This document shows positions 33,621 through 45,940 of a stretch of DNA of 64,000 nt, one piece after another. This DNA comes from Welwitschia mirabilis (Eukaryota > Gnetophyta > Gnetopsida > Welwitschiales): contig JBOZIK010000001.1 in assembly GCA_051453625.1 (NCBI GenBank), positions 292,935,374 to 292,999,373 on the forward strand. The letters are read 5' to 3'. Position 1 is the first letter of the stretch, and each line of letters opens with the position of its first letter. A program made the position numbers and the translations under genes. The notes beneath the pieces were generated by a model. It was not told the DNA's origin and did no database searches. It was given only the letters and a program-made list of their open reading frames with translations.

Positions 33621-35990
33621 TTAATAAACTTTTAATTAATGATTGATTTCCTCATGAATAACTCTTTTCTATTAAACAACTCAATTTCATTTTCTCTATT
33701 TGTTCTACTCTTGGTATGCTAACATTATGAATTACCTTGTTACCATAAAGACACCTCAGCTTTGGATTCATAACCAACCAAAATATTTTCTTCATAAACT
33801 TAGTGATTATGACTGAAATAAGCTCCATATTTACCATAGTTATAAAGGGTAAATCATGCATTAATGTGCATCAGAATGGGAAAAGATTAACATCCCCAGC
33901 CTTTACCATGATGGGGCATATAAGAGGTACTTTGATGGACAAAAGACTGTAATGAAAATCCTTCATTCTAGTTTTTATTATCTCACCCTTTTTAAATATT
34001 CTTTTTACTTCACTAGAAGGTGTAATGCTTGTCAATGTTATGGTATTCTAACTTATTCTCAATATATGTTCCTTAAACCTATCTTTGAATGTGAACCTTT
34101 TGACCATTAGGGTATTGACTTTATAAGTCCTATTAAATCACCTACTCATGATAAAAATTACATCTTAGTTATTGTTAATTATGTTATCAAGTGGATTGAA
34201 GCTATCTCTACTACCACAAATGATGCTTAAGCTGTCTCAAATTTTATCTAATCTTATATCTTTTATCACTTTAATTTTCATTAAATCTTGATTAGTGACA
34301 AAGAAACTTATTTTATTAATTCTCTTTTTTTGGAGATTACTCTTATCCATTGAAATTCAACATCAAATTACTTATGCTTATCAACCTCAATTTAATGATG
34401 AAGGTAAGAATGCAAATAGGAAAATTAAGAAGATTCTTTACAAACTTATCTCTGTTAATAATAAACCTTGGGCTTTTACACTCAATAATGTTTCTTTGGC
34501 TTACCATACTACTTGGTGTAATTCTCTTAGTTTTTCCCCTTATAGACTTGTGTACAAAAAGTTTGTATCTTACCAGTTGATGTTTGTTATAACTCTTTAT
34601 CATTCTACTTATCAAATTAATATTGTGAACTNNNNNNNNNNNNNNNNNNNNNNNNNNNNNNNNNNNNNNNNNNNNNNNNNNNNNNNNNNNNNNNNNNNNN
34701 NNNNNNNNNNNNNNNNNNNNNNNNNNNNNNNTAACCAACAAAAATATTTTCTTCATAGACTTAGTGATTATGAGTGAAATAAGCTCCATTTTTACCATAG
34801 TTGTAAAGGGTAAATCATGCATTAATGTGCACCAGAATGGAAAAAGATTAACATCCTCAACCTTTACCATGATGGGGCCTATAGGAGGTACTTTGATGGA
34901 GAAAAGACTATAATGAAAATCCTTCATTCTAGTTTTTGTTATCTCACCCTTTTTAAAGATTCTTTTCACTTTACTAGAAGGTGTAATGCTTGTCAATGTT
35001 ATGGTATCCTAAATTATTCTTAAGATATGCTCCTTAAACCTTTCTTTGAATGTGAACCTTTTAAATATTAGGGTATTAACTTTATAAATCCTATTNNNNN
35101 NNNNNTTAAATCACCTACTCATGATAAAAATTACATCTTAGTGGCTGTTAATTATGTTATCAAGTGGGTTGAAGCTATTTCTACTACCACAAATGATGCT
35201 TAAATTTTCTAAAATTTTATCTAATCTTATATCTTTTATCACTTTGATTTTCATTGAATCTTGATTAGTGACAAAGAAACTTATTTTATTAATTCTCTTT
35301 TTTGGAGATTTATCTTATCCATTGAAATTCAACATCGAATTACTTATGCTTATCAAACCCAATTTAATGGTGAAGCTAAGAATGCAAATAGGAAAATTAA
35401 GAAGATTCTTCATAAACTTATCTCTATTAATAATAAACCTTGGGCTTTTACACTCAATAATGTTTCTTTGGCTTACCATACTACATGGTGTAATTCTCTT
35501 AGTTTTTCCCCTTATAGACTTGTGTATAAGAAAGTTTGTATCTTACCAGTTGATGTTTGTTATAACTCTTTATCATTCTACTTATCAACTTAATATTGTG
35601 AACTTAGATAAAAATCTTTAGTCTTAATTAGTTCAAATTAATCACTTAGATGAAAAACATACTTGTTTCATATATTTCCAACTTATTCATAAAGTCTAAG
35701 CTAAGTTTAAACATGATAAAAAGTTAACTCATAAGCAATTTGAACTAAGCTCATTACTTCTTTTATATAATAATTGGATGCAACTTTTGCACAAGAAGTT
35801 AACCTCTAAATTTTTAGGTCGTTATCTTTTAGAAAAGTAGATTCTAATGTCTCACTTAAAATCTCTAATTTAAACATTGGGAAATTCAAAAGGTTAATAG
35901 ACAAATGTTAAAATCTATGATTCACCTGATGCTAAAACTTTAAACATGATAGAAGCTATTATCTTAGAAGCCCCCCTTAATTAGGAGGAC
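33620..35990 (+). pseudogene. pol: Element B integrase, core duplicated across a gap
   Basis: After a degraded HHCC part come TLFKYSFYFTRRCNACQCYG and GIDFISPIKSPTHDKNYILV (first Asp kept). Then KWIEAI, LISDKETYF (second Asp kept), ITYAYQPQFND, KKILYKLISVNNKPWAFTLN and SLSFSPYRLVYKK. The third residue, Glu in the usual NGQAEVSNRE, is Lys in both copies. The segment 33771-34631 is repeated at 34732-35594 across the 100-N gap, with a few per cent difference. Another 10-N gap lies at 35096-35105. The C-terminal tail reaches about 35960. The open frames at 34295-34777 and 35261-35593 are the same integrase part seen twice. Confidence 0.85.
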
Positions 35991-38822
35991 TCCTCATGCC
36001 CTTGTTTAAATTCATCCTTAGCTAATTACTTTGATTAATATCATGCTATCACTTGACCATCTCTTACTTAACTTATGTATCACTTTATAAATTTTCCATG
36101 ACTAGTAATCTTTTACTTGGGCATTTCAAAGTAATAAGATTAAATTCATCAAATCTTAAGACACTTGTATGTCTATGAAATTTATTTTGAGGGAATATTC
36201 CTTGGTTCCTTTATTCTTTCTTAATGGATTGAGTCTTTAGTTATTTAGATATGTCCTCCCCTATTTAGCATCTTATTACTTTACATCCATCCTTAATAGT
36301 ACTTAGTCATATGACATTTATTTTTTAAAAAATGAAAATAAAAATGTTAACCATGATGCCCTATCACACTGGGGTAAATTTTCTTAAGTGTTAATATTTA
36401 TCAAAACTTCACTAGGAGGTCAACTGACCATGCTTTCATGTTCTTACTCCTCTAATAATGGTTGTACTTCCCTCGTCATGGAATAGTTATTACTTATAGG
36501 ACACAGGATCAGTGATGTTCTTGATGATATCATAGACATTACTAGTTTCTAAGAGTATATAATAAAATGATAAATTGGTCAATTAAATTTAGTATGTAGG
36601 CTATAAGATCAATGATATCCATGGTGAGGTTGGAGCTATTATTAGTTTCTAAGCATACATATATGATGACTCATGTCTATCTTGTGGAGGCTATAGGATT
36701 AGTGATGTTCCTTGTGTCATTAGAAGCATCACTTAGTTCCTAAACTTATTGTACATGTAGTACTCTTACATGATCATTTTGTTTTTTGAATACTAGTGTG
36801 TTTTAGGATATAGGCAGGTGAATCCATCTTTAAATAACTATTGATCTTATCATTTATTAATTCAAAAAATTAGAAATATTTAACATCATCCTAAATATTG
36901 CTTAGTTAAGTGGTACTTTATGGAATTTTTACATAACATCATGCATCATTTATCAAGTGATTTTATGGTTTCTACTAAGAAAATTTACTAGGTTAAAATT
37001 TGGGCTAGGCAAATAATCTTCGTCATGTTCTTAGTTGTTTATTCTTACATTTTTTCCCTTAGCCATTTTACTTGGTATTTCAAAGTTATTTCCTTACTTT
37101 TTCATCATAACACTTAGGATTTCATTATTTAGTACTTTTCTTATTGTCTTATTTTATTCATGATTATTATCTGTATGGGTTCACTTTCTTTTAGCACTTT
37201 GACAAATGACATTCCTTTAGCTAATAATTTTATTTTTGTCATATGTTCATTTAGCATCTATTTTCATTTTGAAATGTCCACTTATTTATCCTAAATGATT
37301 TTTAGTTTAGGCACACTTGAGAATTTTCTTTAGCATTACTTATTTTTACATGATGCATTATCATTGCCCTATCCTAACATCTCTTTCTCTTGCCTTAACG
37401 TCTTCCCAATTTTGACTCCTTTACCATGCTTTTTCTTATGATGATTTTTATCTTTTATCTATTTCTTAGACTTCATGATAACTTTTTGAGGCCTTACCAT
37501 TATTGTTACTAACTATCTTTCTTTACCCAGACTTTACTTTTTGTTAATGTTTCTTGAAGGCTTAGTATCTACCAATTTTTTTCTTCTTACATTAATACAA
37601 TATGCAACATATTAATTTACATGTGGAAGATAAGATACATTGTTAATATTTTTATGCAAAAATTTTAATTACAAAGACCATTTTAGGCTTTCATGATATG
37701 CATATGTAATGTACTAGTTTAATTAGAATTTTATATTATTTATATGATATGCATTATGTGTATTATTTAGTATGCCTATATCTCTACCATTTTAGGAGTT
37801 CTTAGAGTGCACTTTCTAGTTGAGGAGGAGTGTCTTCCTTCTTCACCTCTACATATGAGATCCTGTGTATGCTTCACTATAGCATCATGAAGGAAATGAT
37901 GTTATGATTATTTCTTTTGATGTATTTATCCCTTGTGAATTATACTTAAAAGTAAGAAATTACTTTATATGCATCATTCTAAGTTATCACTATTCTAATT
38001 ATATATACATATCATCATTTTTTGAGTTATCATAATTATATCTTATGATGATTTTTGTATATTACATTCAATTTTTATTTTGTGATGTGATAAACATTTT
38101 AAGGGGGAAGCTAACATAGATTACAGTACTCTAAGTTTTCTATGGTCATGTTTGTAGGTAATTTATATTTATTTTGATTTTTTGAGCCTATTGTCCTTAC
38201 TATCATTTGGATGATGAGTCAAATGATAGATTTATTACACATCATGCTAAAGTAATATGTTATTTCATTAGGTTTTGGTATTTAATCCTACATGGTAAGA
38301 TTTTTAAACTTAATTTANNNNNNNNNNNNNNNNNNNNNNNNNNNNNNNNNNNNNNNNNNNNNNNNNNNNNNNNNNNNNNNNNNNNNNNNNNNNNNNNNNN
38401 NNNNNNNNNNNNNNNNNTATTCTAATTATATATACATATCATCATTTTTTGAGTTATCATAATTATATTCTTATGATGATTTTTCTATATGACATTCAAT
38501 TTTTATTTTGTAATGTGATAAACATTTTAAGGGGGAAGCTAACATATATTATAGTACTCTAAGTTTTCTATGATCATGTTTGTAGGTAATTTATATTTAT
38601 TTTTATTTTTTGAGCCTATTATCCTCACTATCATTTGGATGATGAGTCAAATGATAGATCTATTACACATCATGCTAAGATAATATGTTATTTCATTAGA
38701 TTTTGGTATTTAATCCTACATGGTAAGATTTTTAAACTTAATTTATGTTTTCCTAGTTATTGTTTATCTTACTCAATTTGGCTTGCAATTTTTAGATATT
38801 CATTACTTCATCAAGAACTAAT
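35990..38822 (+). other. Post-pol region of element B
   Basis: No coding frame of any recognised family. It aligns with the post-pol regions of A and C but lacks the env-position remnant seen in A. About 325 bp are repeated across the gap 38318-38417 (37993-38317 and 38418-38742). Each copy holds the perfect hairpin listed separately; the small frames opening MDDESNDR at 38207 and 38635 are these same bases. Confidence 0.65.
38200..38229 (+). other. Perfect 10-bp hairpin upstream of the B 3' LTR
   Basis: CTATCATTTG (38200-38209) and CAAATGATAG (38220-38229) are perfect complements around a 10-base loop. The gap-associated second copy at 38628-38657 keeps both arms perfectly. Confidence 0.75.
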
Positions 38823-38839
38823 AAGACTAAGTGGAGGGC
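38823..38839 (+). promoter_or_regulatory. Polypurine tract of element B
   Basis: AAGACTAAGTGGAGGGC directly precedes the 3' LTR start and matches the purine tracts of A and C. Confidence 0.7.
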
Positions 38840-39140
38840 TATTTTGAATACTTTCGTAGGACATTTAGATAGGTTTAGATGGAGTTTTGATACTTATAAA
38901 GAGTTAATGAAATGATCATANNNNNNNNNNACAATTCTTAGTGCATTTGGAGGGATTTTGAGTAGATTTTCATATTTAGCATTCTGATGAGAAGTCCAAT
39001 AATCTAAAAGGTTAATTTTTCCTTAGTTAAAGAGCTTAGAAGGATGTTGTTCATATGGTCATCTAGACAATATTCATCAAATGATAATGCATTTGGAGCT
39101 AATAAGGACACTAACATGGACTATGACTAGAAGCGGAAGA
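38840..39140 (+). repeat. Truncated 3' LTR of element B
   Basis: It starts TATTTTGAATAC and follows the 5' LTR for about 300 bp (to near the actagaag phrase at 39127-39134), then switches to minus-strand copia-2 RT. The remaining roughly 880 bp of LTR are absent. A 10-N gap lies at 38921-38930. Confidence 0.7.
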
Positions 39141-39221
39141 GTCTATCTAATGGCCTTAGAACTAACTCTCAAATATTACATTTTTCAAATTAATTTAAAT
39201 CTTCTTACATAGGTAGCATCT
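39140..39221 (-). pseudogene. pol: Copia-2 reverse transcriptase fragment left of element C
   Basis: The minus strand reads WMLPM, stop, EDLN, stop, FEKCNI, stop, ELVLRPLDR, the WxxAMQEELNQFxxNxVWxLVPRP motif at the entry of copia RT, with stops at expected Gln and Trp codons. The Trp codon is formed across the element C insertion site. The other half of copia-2 starts at 49675. The same stretch is repeated at about 40260-40340 because of the gap at 40016-40115. Confidence 0.75.
39217..39221 (+). repeat. Left target-site duplication of element C (CATCT)
   Basis: CATCT precedes the C 5' LTR. CATCC (49675-49679) follows the 3' LTR. The single difference is a C/T transition. Confidence 0.7.
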
Positions 39222-41417
39222 TATTGCACTACCACTTAGTGGTTATTTGATGGAGTTTTATGAGTTGTTTTGTAGGACTTTTATATAGGTTTAGGTATAG
39301 TTTTAAGAATTTTGAAGATACAAGAGAAAATCTCAGAAATATGGGATTCCTATCCATATGTGATATGTTAAAGGCACTTTCAAATGCACAGAGTTTTGAA
39401 GAAGAATCACTAACAAAAATGCTAGTTTCTTCTCAAGAAAATGATCAAAGAAGACTGTCGTCCTCTACATTGTTTCCAAGATAGACAAGATGATGACTGC
39501 TAATGTGGACTACTGAATCACTACTGAGTCATCATTCTAGGTCATCTTTTATAATGTGCTATCATCCCCATTATTGTTTGGATAATATTCTGGATAACAT
39601 TGACATGTAACTAATTCTGACAGTGACTTGTAACCATTTTTTTCGTTTATGAACTGTAAATAAGTTTATCTAGGTGTACCTTTAGTTTGTCCTTTTCTAC
39701 TATATTTTCCTATAAATAAGCCCTTCTTTTACTTTCCTCCTCATCTTTGTTGCACTAGAAATTCTTGTGATAGGAGATCGAAGGACAGATTTCCATTTTA
39801 AGTGTTGTAAAAAAATGTGCACCTGGTGGTGGGCTATGTATCCTTCATTAAGACTTGACTATTTAGTAACCAAGATGCTTATTACTCTTTCTTAATGTAA
39901 ACCTTCTTTTTCTTTCATATTTGAATTATAGATTTTTTAATAACCCTTATGGTTTATGTTGCCCTTGATCTGATGAAACTTTCTTAGATGATATAGATTA
40001 TCAAGGGTTGACTTTNNNNNNNNNNNNNNNNNNNNNNNNNNNNNNNNNNNNNNNNNNNNNNNNNNNNNNNNNNNNNNNNNNNNNNNNNNNNNNNNNNNNN
40101 NNNNNNNNNNNNNNNCAATGATCTAAAAGACTAATTTTTCCTTAGTTAGAGAGCTTAGAAGGATATTGTCCACATGGTCATCTAGACAATATTCATCAGA
40201 TGATAATACATTTGGAGCTAATAAGGATACTAACAATGACTAGGGCTAGAAGGTAAAGAGTCTATCTAATGGCCTTAGAACTAACTCTCAAATATTACAT
40301 TTTTCAAATTAATTTAAATATTCTTACATAGATAGCATCTTATTGCACTACCAATTAGTGGTTATTTGATGGNNNNNNNNNNNNNNNNNNNNNNTGTAGG
40401 GCTTTTACATAGTTTTAGGTATAGTTTTAAGAATTTTGAAGATAGAAGAGGAAATATTAGAAATATGTGATTCCTATTCATATGTGATATGTTAAAGGCA
40501 CTTTCAAATGAACAGAGCTTTGGAGAAGAATCACTGACAAAAATGCTAGTTTCTCCTTAAGAAAATGATCAAAGAAGACTGTCGTCCTCTACATTGTTTC
40601 CATGATAGACAAGATGATGACTGATAATGTGGACTATTGAATTACTACTGAGTCATCATTCTAGATCATCTTTTATAATGTGCTATCATCCCCATTATCA
40701 TTTGAATAATATTTTGGATAACACTGACATGTAACTAACTCTAACAGTAACTTGTAACCATTTTGTTCATTTATGAACTGTAAATAAGTTTATCTAGGTA
40801 TACCTTTAGTTTTTTCTTTTCTACTATATTTTCCTATAAATAAGCCCTTCTTTTACTTGCCTCCTCATCTTTGTTGCACTGGAAATTCTTGTGATAGGAG
40901 ATCGAAGGATAGAATTCCATCTTGAGTGTTGTAAAAAAATGTGCACTTGGTGGAGGGCCATGCATCCTCCATTAAGACCTGACTATTTAGTAACCAAGAT
41001 GCTTGTTACTCTTTCTTAATGTAAACCTTCTTTTTCTTTCATATTTGCATTATAAATTTTTTAATAACCCTTATGGTTTATGTTACCCTTGATCTGATGA
41101 AACTTTCTTAGATGATATAGATTATCAAGTGTTGACTTTGTTAAGATTGACAGTAAGTAGTATTAATTAATTTTGTATTCATCTCGATTAGCTGCACTTT
41201 GCATTTTTATTGCATTCCTTATTTCTCTGCATTGCTATTTATTTCTAATTCCTATTTCATTTTACAAGGAAACCTAAGTCTCATCTCATAGTCTTTACCG
41301 TGAATATGACATTTTAGATCTACTCCCACTTATACTAATGTGATGTGTTATGTAAGATAACTATTTTGGTTATAAATGATAGGACCTCTTTGAATGTAAA
41401 AACTTGTACAAATACAC
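39222..41417 (+). repeat. 5' LTR of element C (assembled twice)
   Basis: It starts TATTGCACTACC, the decayed form of the TGTTGTGCTACC start of the 3' LTR. The run 38995-40015, which includes the B/copia-2/C junctions, recurs at 40116-41139 across the 100-N gap. The second LTR start is at 40341. TATA boxes TATAAATA stand at 39711-39718 and, in the second copy, 40835-40842. The LTR end and the primer site fall in or next to the 10-N gap at 41418-41427; TATCATC follows it. The open frame at 39260-39484 is non-coding LTR. Confidence 0.75.
39711..39718 (+). promoter_or_regulatory. TATA box in the 5' LTR of element C
   Basis: CCTATAAATAAGCCC context, repeated at 40835-40842 in the gap duplicate and decayed to TATAATTA at 49082-49089 in the 3' LTR. 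It is the probable core promoter of the element. Confidence 0.6.
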
Positions 41418-41427
41418 NNNNNNNNNN

Positions 41428-42420
41428 TATCATCATTCAGGTGAGTATATTAGACCTCTATTCAATTATTTGTCTATGTAATGTTGTATTTTATTAGGAG
41501 TTGTAGGTTTTCTATGTGTAGTATTTTAGTTTTGATTTTTTGATTTTAGTTTTTCTATACAAATTTATATTCATCTCCTCTATCATTCCCATGATAAAGA
41601 GGACAACAATGTGTACTCTTTATTCTTAATTTTATTTTTGGGTTTCAATTTTTCTATAATAAATTAGTTTCTATTGTCTTCTATGACATCTAGATGATTA
41701 GGTNNNNNNNNNNNNNNNNNNNNNNNNNNNNNNNNNNNNNNNNNNNNNNNNNNNNNNNNNNNNNNNNNNNNNNNNNNNNNNNNNNNNNNNNNNNNNNNNN
41801 NNNTCAGACCTCTATTCAATTATTTGTCTATGCAATGTTATATTTCATTAGGAGCCATAGGTTTTCTATGTGTAGTATTTTAGTTTTAATTTTTTATTTT
41901 TAGTTTTTCTATAAAAATTTATGGTCATCCCCTCTATCATCCCCATGATAAAGAGGACGACAATGTGTACTCTTTATTCTTAATTTTATTTTTGGGTTTT
42001 AATTTTTTTATAATAAATTAGTTTCTATTGTCTTCTATGACATCTAGATGATTAGGTGGATGACAATCCTATTTTCTATGTTTTCTAATTTTTGTTTCAG
42101 TTTTTGTTTTATTTCTATTTTTCTAGGNNNNNNNNNNNNNNNNNNNNNNNNNNNNNNNNNNNNNNNNNNNNNNNNNNNNNNNNNNNNNNNNNNNNNNNNN
42201 NNNNNNNNNNNNNNNNNNNNNNNNNNNNNNNNNNNNNNNNNNNNNNNNNNNNNNNNNNNNNNNNNNNNNNNNNNNNNNNNNNNNNNNNNNNNNNNNNNNN
42301 NNNNNNNNNNNNNNNNNNNNNNNNNNNNNNNNNNNNNNNNNNNNNNNNNNNNNNNNNNNNNNNNNNNNNNNNNNNNNNNNNNNNNNNNNNNNNNNNNNNN
42401 NNNNTAGAAGGAGAAAACTA
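41428..42420 (+). other. Leader of element C with hairpin
   Basis: Non-coding. CCTCTATCAT-TCCC-ATGATAAAGAGG (41577-41602) forms a stem with a two-base bulge. It recurs in the gap duplicate near 41930-41957. About 250 bp flank the 100-N gap 41704-41803 on both sides. A further 277-N gap (42128-42404) hides the end of the leader, and apparent frames spanning it are artefacts. Confidence 0.65.
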
Positions 42421-44990
42421 ATTCACAATGTCGAATACCTCTCATAAGTAAAAACAATTAGGATCTTCTACTTTGTAAGACAAACCTCAACCTTAGAGAA
42501 TTATTAGCCAATAAAAAATAGTATATTCAAACACCTTTTTATCTACCCCCAACAGATAGTATTGAGCTTAAAAATTTACATGCCTACCTAATTTTTAGTG
42601 GAGAAAATGATAAAAACCTCATTGCACACATTGTAGATATTGAGAAACTAATCCTCACCTCAAGAAATGGGAAGAAAAAAATAATTGATAGAATATATAT
42701 GGTGATCTTTCCCATTAACTTAAAAGGTAGAGTAAAACTTTGGCTAAAAACTATTCCTCACAAAGCTTAAAAACATGGGATCAAGTCTGATAATCCTTTG
42801 TAAGATGATTTATGAGTGAAGAAACTATAAAAAAAGGAAAAATGAGGTAATAAACTTTCAATAAAAACCAAATGAGGATTATGCCTCTACTTATGAACAT
42901 TTATTCATAGAAATTCATTTTAATCCCCATGTGAAACAACTTGTAGATTTCTCTTGTGGTGAAAACCTCATGAACCTTACACTAGATGATGCTGAACAAA
43001 ATTAGAAGAGCTTGTGGAGGTTAGTCAAAATTGGTCAACTCCTAAAGAAAATCCAACTATAGGTTAACTCATCAAATATTTAAAATAAGTTAAACAACAA
43101 AAAGAGATAGAGTCCACTCCTATAAATTCTATAAAAGATTTTACAACTTTGGAGATGTATGCACAAATGATCTTAGATGCCAAATCCACAACTCAAAAAA
43201 AATGTTGTGCAAACTTGTGATTAATGTNNNNNNNNNNNNNNNNNNNNNNNNNNNNNNNNNNNNNNNNNNNNNNNNNNNNNNNNNNNNNNNNNNNNNNNNN
43301 NNNNNNNNNNNNNNNNNNNNNNNNNNNATAATTAGGATCTTCTACTTCGTAATACAAACCTTAACCTTAGAGAATTATTAGCCAATAAAAAATAATATAT
43401 TCAAACATTTTTTGATCTACCCCCAACAGATAATATTAAGTTTAAAAATGTACATGCCTACCTAATTTTTAGTGGAGAAAATGATAAAGACCTCATTGCA
43501 CACATTGTAGATGTTGAACAACTAATCCTCACCTCAAGAAATGGGAAGAAAAAAATAACTGGTAGAATATATATGATAATCTTTCCCATGAATTTAAAAG
43601 GTAGAGTAAAACTTTGGCTAAAAACTATTCCTCACAAAAGCTTAAAAACATGGGATCAAGTCTAATAAACCTTTGTAAGAAGATTTATGAGTGACGAAAC
43701 TATAAAAAAAGGAAAAATGAGGTAATAAACTTTCAATAAAAACCAAATGAGAATTATGCCTCTACTTATGAACATTTCTTCATAGCAATTCATTCTAATC
43801 CCTGCATGAAACAACTTGTAGATTTCTCTTATGGTGGAAACCTCATGAACCTTATACTAGATGATGCTAGACAAAATTAGAAGAGCTTGTGGAGGTTAGT
43901 CAAAATTGGTTAACTCCTAAAGAAAATCCAATTGTAATTCAACTCATGAAAGATTTAAAAGAAGTTAAACAACGAAAAGAGATAGAATCCACTCCTACAA
44001 ATTCTATAAAAGATTTTACGCCAACTTTATACACAAATGATCTTAGATGCCAAATCCACAACTAAAAGAAATGTTGTGCAAACTTGTGATTAATGTGAGG
44101 GTAATTATTATGTCATCAAGAACTATCCTCTTTTGCCAACATACAAAGAAAGAAAATATGAAGAAGTTTGTGCTTTTAACCAAACCTATTAAGACTTCCA
44201 AAACCAAAATCAAGCATAACCAAGGTTGAACACTCATTTTCAAAATAATTCTCAGCCTTTTAGAAATTGATTCAAAAATGTGAAATACCCATCAAGTTCA
44301 TCCAACTACCAATATCTAAATGATCCAACCACAAATCTTGTCAATGAAATAAGAAGATCACAAGAAGAATCAAATGCTAAATTTGAAAAACTAAATGCCA
44401 ACATGGAAAACATAGTAAATATCCTTCAATAAACATTTTTNNNNNNNNNNNNNNNNNNNNNNNNNNNNNNNNNNNNNNNNNNNNNNNNNNNNNNNNNNNN
44501 NNNNNNNNNNNNNNNNNNNNNNNNNNNNNNNNNNNNNNNNGCCAAATCCACAACTCAAAAAAAATGTTGTGCAAACTTGTGATTAATGTGAGGGTAATTA
44601 TTATGTCATCAAGAACTATCCTCTTTTGCTAGCATACAAAGAAAGAAAATATGAAGAAGTTTGTGCTTTTAACCAAACCTCTCAAGACTTTCAAAATCAA
44701 AATCAAGAATAACCAAGGTTGAACACTCATTTTCAAAATAATTCTTAGCCTTTTAGAAATTGATTAAAAAATGTAAACTACCCATCAAGTTTATCCAACT
44801 CCAACATCTAAATGATCCAACCACAAATCTTGTCAATGAAATAAGAAGATCACGAGAAGAAACAAATGTCAAATTTGAAAAACAAAATGCCAACATGGAA
44901 AACATAGTAAATATCCTTTAATAAACATTTTTTACCAAACCAAAGACCTCAAAGAACATTAGCTATATAACCTTTACCAAATCCAAGTGA
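42420..44990 (+). pseudogene. gag: Element C gag, present as gap-linked duplicates
   Basis: The capsid core reads LKGRVKLWLKTIPHKSLKTW, then FVRRFMSDETIKKGKM in the second copy. Then come YEHFFIAIHSNPCMKQLVDF and a GNLMNLILDDA stretch, parallel to the B gag. Earlier the frame shows FQTPFYLPPTDSIELKNLH-like text and NGKKKIID. Segment 42450-43227 recurs at about 43328-44090, and 44050-44440 recurs at 44541-44930, across 100-N gaps. One gag is probably represented by two or three assembly versions. The opposing frames at 44043-44243 and 44047-44229 are shadows. Confidence 0.8.
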
Positions 44991-44999
44991 ACTAAGAAA

Positions 45000-45940
45000 A
45001 GATTGTAAGGCTATGATAAGAAGTGGACAAGAAATGAATCCTTCTCCATGTAAACCTTTCACCTCCTAAAATAATTTTAGAAATGCTGAAGAAGAATAGG
45101 AAGAGGACATAGAGATATTAGAAGATTACAACTTCCCTTCTCTTGGAAAAAAGAAAAAGAAAAATTCTTCTCAACATATCACTTCTTGGCTTGATAGGCT
45201 TAATAATAATTTAACTTTCAATGATCATTTAAAAGCATTAATAAAAAACATAAGCATAAACTTATCCTTTTGGAAAGTTTTACAAGAAAATCCATGGTAT
45301 TCAAAATTATGGAAAGACCTAATAAGAAGAAAATAAAAATGATTTATCCCTAGCAAGGTCTTTCTTGCTCAATCCCTCATAAATGTAGTAGTACAAAAAT
45401 CAGCTAAATTTAAAGATCTAAGAACAGCAATAGTGAATGTTACTATAGATGAAAACAAAAAGATTATAAAAGCCTTAATAGACACTAGAACAAGTGTTAA
45501 CATTATGCCACTTTACATTCATAAAATACTGATTTGGAGGATAGGATAGAGTCTACTCCACTTATATTAGACTTGATAAATACATTAATTAAGAAACCAT
45601 TAAGTGTTATTAAAGATTTGGAAATTCAAATAGAAGAGTTTGGCTAACCCATAGATGTGATCATCATAGAAGTTGAGTATAATAGAGGATACTCTTTACT
45701 TTTGGAAAGAGTCTTTTGTGTAACAGTCCATTACATCATTGATACAAGAGCAGGAATAATGAAATGCCACTTTGGAAATAGCATGTCTTTAATTAGAGTC
45801 TTTGATGTAGCTAATAAAGATTTAGGTGATGATAAAATAAACATTAAAAGAAATATTAAACCAACTTTATTCCTACAACATCACCCACTTCATGAAATAA
45901 AGATAGAATTACATGAGCCTATACTTTATGATGACTAATT
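45000..45940 (+). pseudogene. pol: Element C protease
   Basis: PWLDR-type text (SWLDRLNNNLTFNDHLKAL) leads to a conserved Lys-rich linker. The active site follows in KALIDTRTSVNIMPLYIHK, where DTR (45481-45489) replaces the usual DxG, a change that should abolish catalysis. The open frame 45657-45938 (MIIIEVEYNRGYSLLLERVF, then IIDTRAGIMKCHFGN) is the C-terminal half, equivalent to the LDMEEDxxVPLILGRPFLATA and ALIDVxxGELTLRVG motifs. It ends shortly before the pol deletion. Confidence 0.8.

Larger units (their letters stand above)
26732..39140 (+). mobile_element. Element B: nearly full-length Athila-type Ty3/gypsy retrotransposon
   Basis: This is the most complete element in the window: 5' LTR, tRNA-Asp-type primer site, leader, gag, protease, RT, RNase H, integrase, a 2.8-kb post-pol region, purine tract and the first 300 bp of a 3' LTR. 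The 3' LTR is then joined directly to minus-strand copia-2 RT sequence. Its length is inflated by at least four gap-associated duplications (gaps 28594-28693, 31227-31326, 34632-34731, 38318-38417). All frames are broken by stops and indels. Confidence 0.85.

Noticed and set aside
34343-34996. A 217-codon minus-strand open frame, one of the longest in the window
   Set aside because: It lies antisense to the element B integrase, crosses a 100-N gap that supplies a stop-free stretch, and shows no family motif of its own.
38207-38847. Paired small frames opening MDDESNDR as a duplicated short gene
   Set aside because: The two are the same bases on either side of a gap, and the opening codons are part of the hairpin described.
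38995-41139. Tandem duplication of about 1 kb containing the B-copia-C junctions
   Set aside because: As a biological duplication it is unlikely: the copies lie exactly on either side of a 100-N gap, like many others in the window.
42044-42457. Open frames of more than 100 codons on both strands
   Set aside because: Most of the length is the 277-N gap; only a few real codons on each side.
44043-44243. Opposing open frames of 60 and 66 codons at the end of the C gag
   Set aside because: Both fall in decayed gag sequence and no independent motif is visible.
42450-44930. Three tandem gag copies in element C as a possible gene amplification
   Set aside because: The copy borders coincide with 100-N gaps, so they are best explained as unmerged assembly versions.
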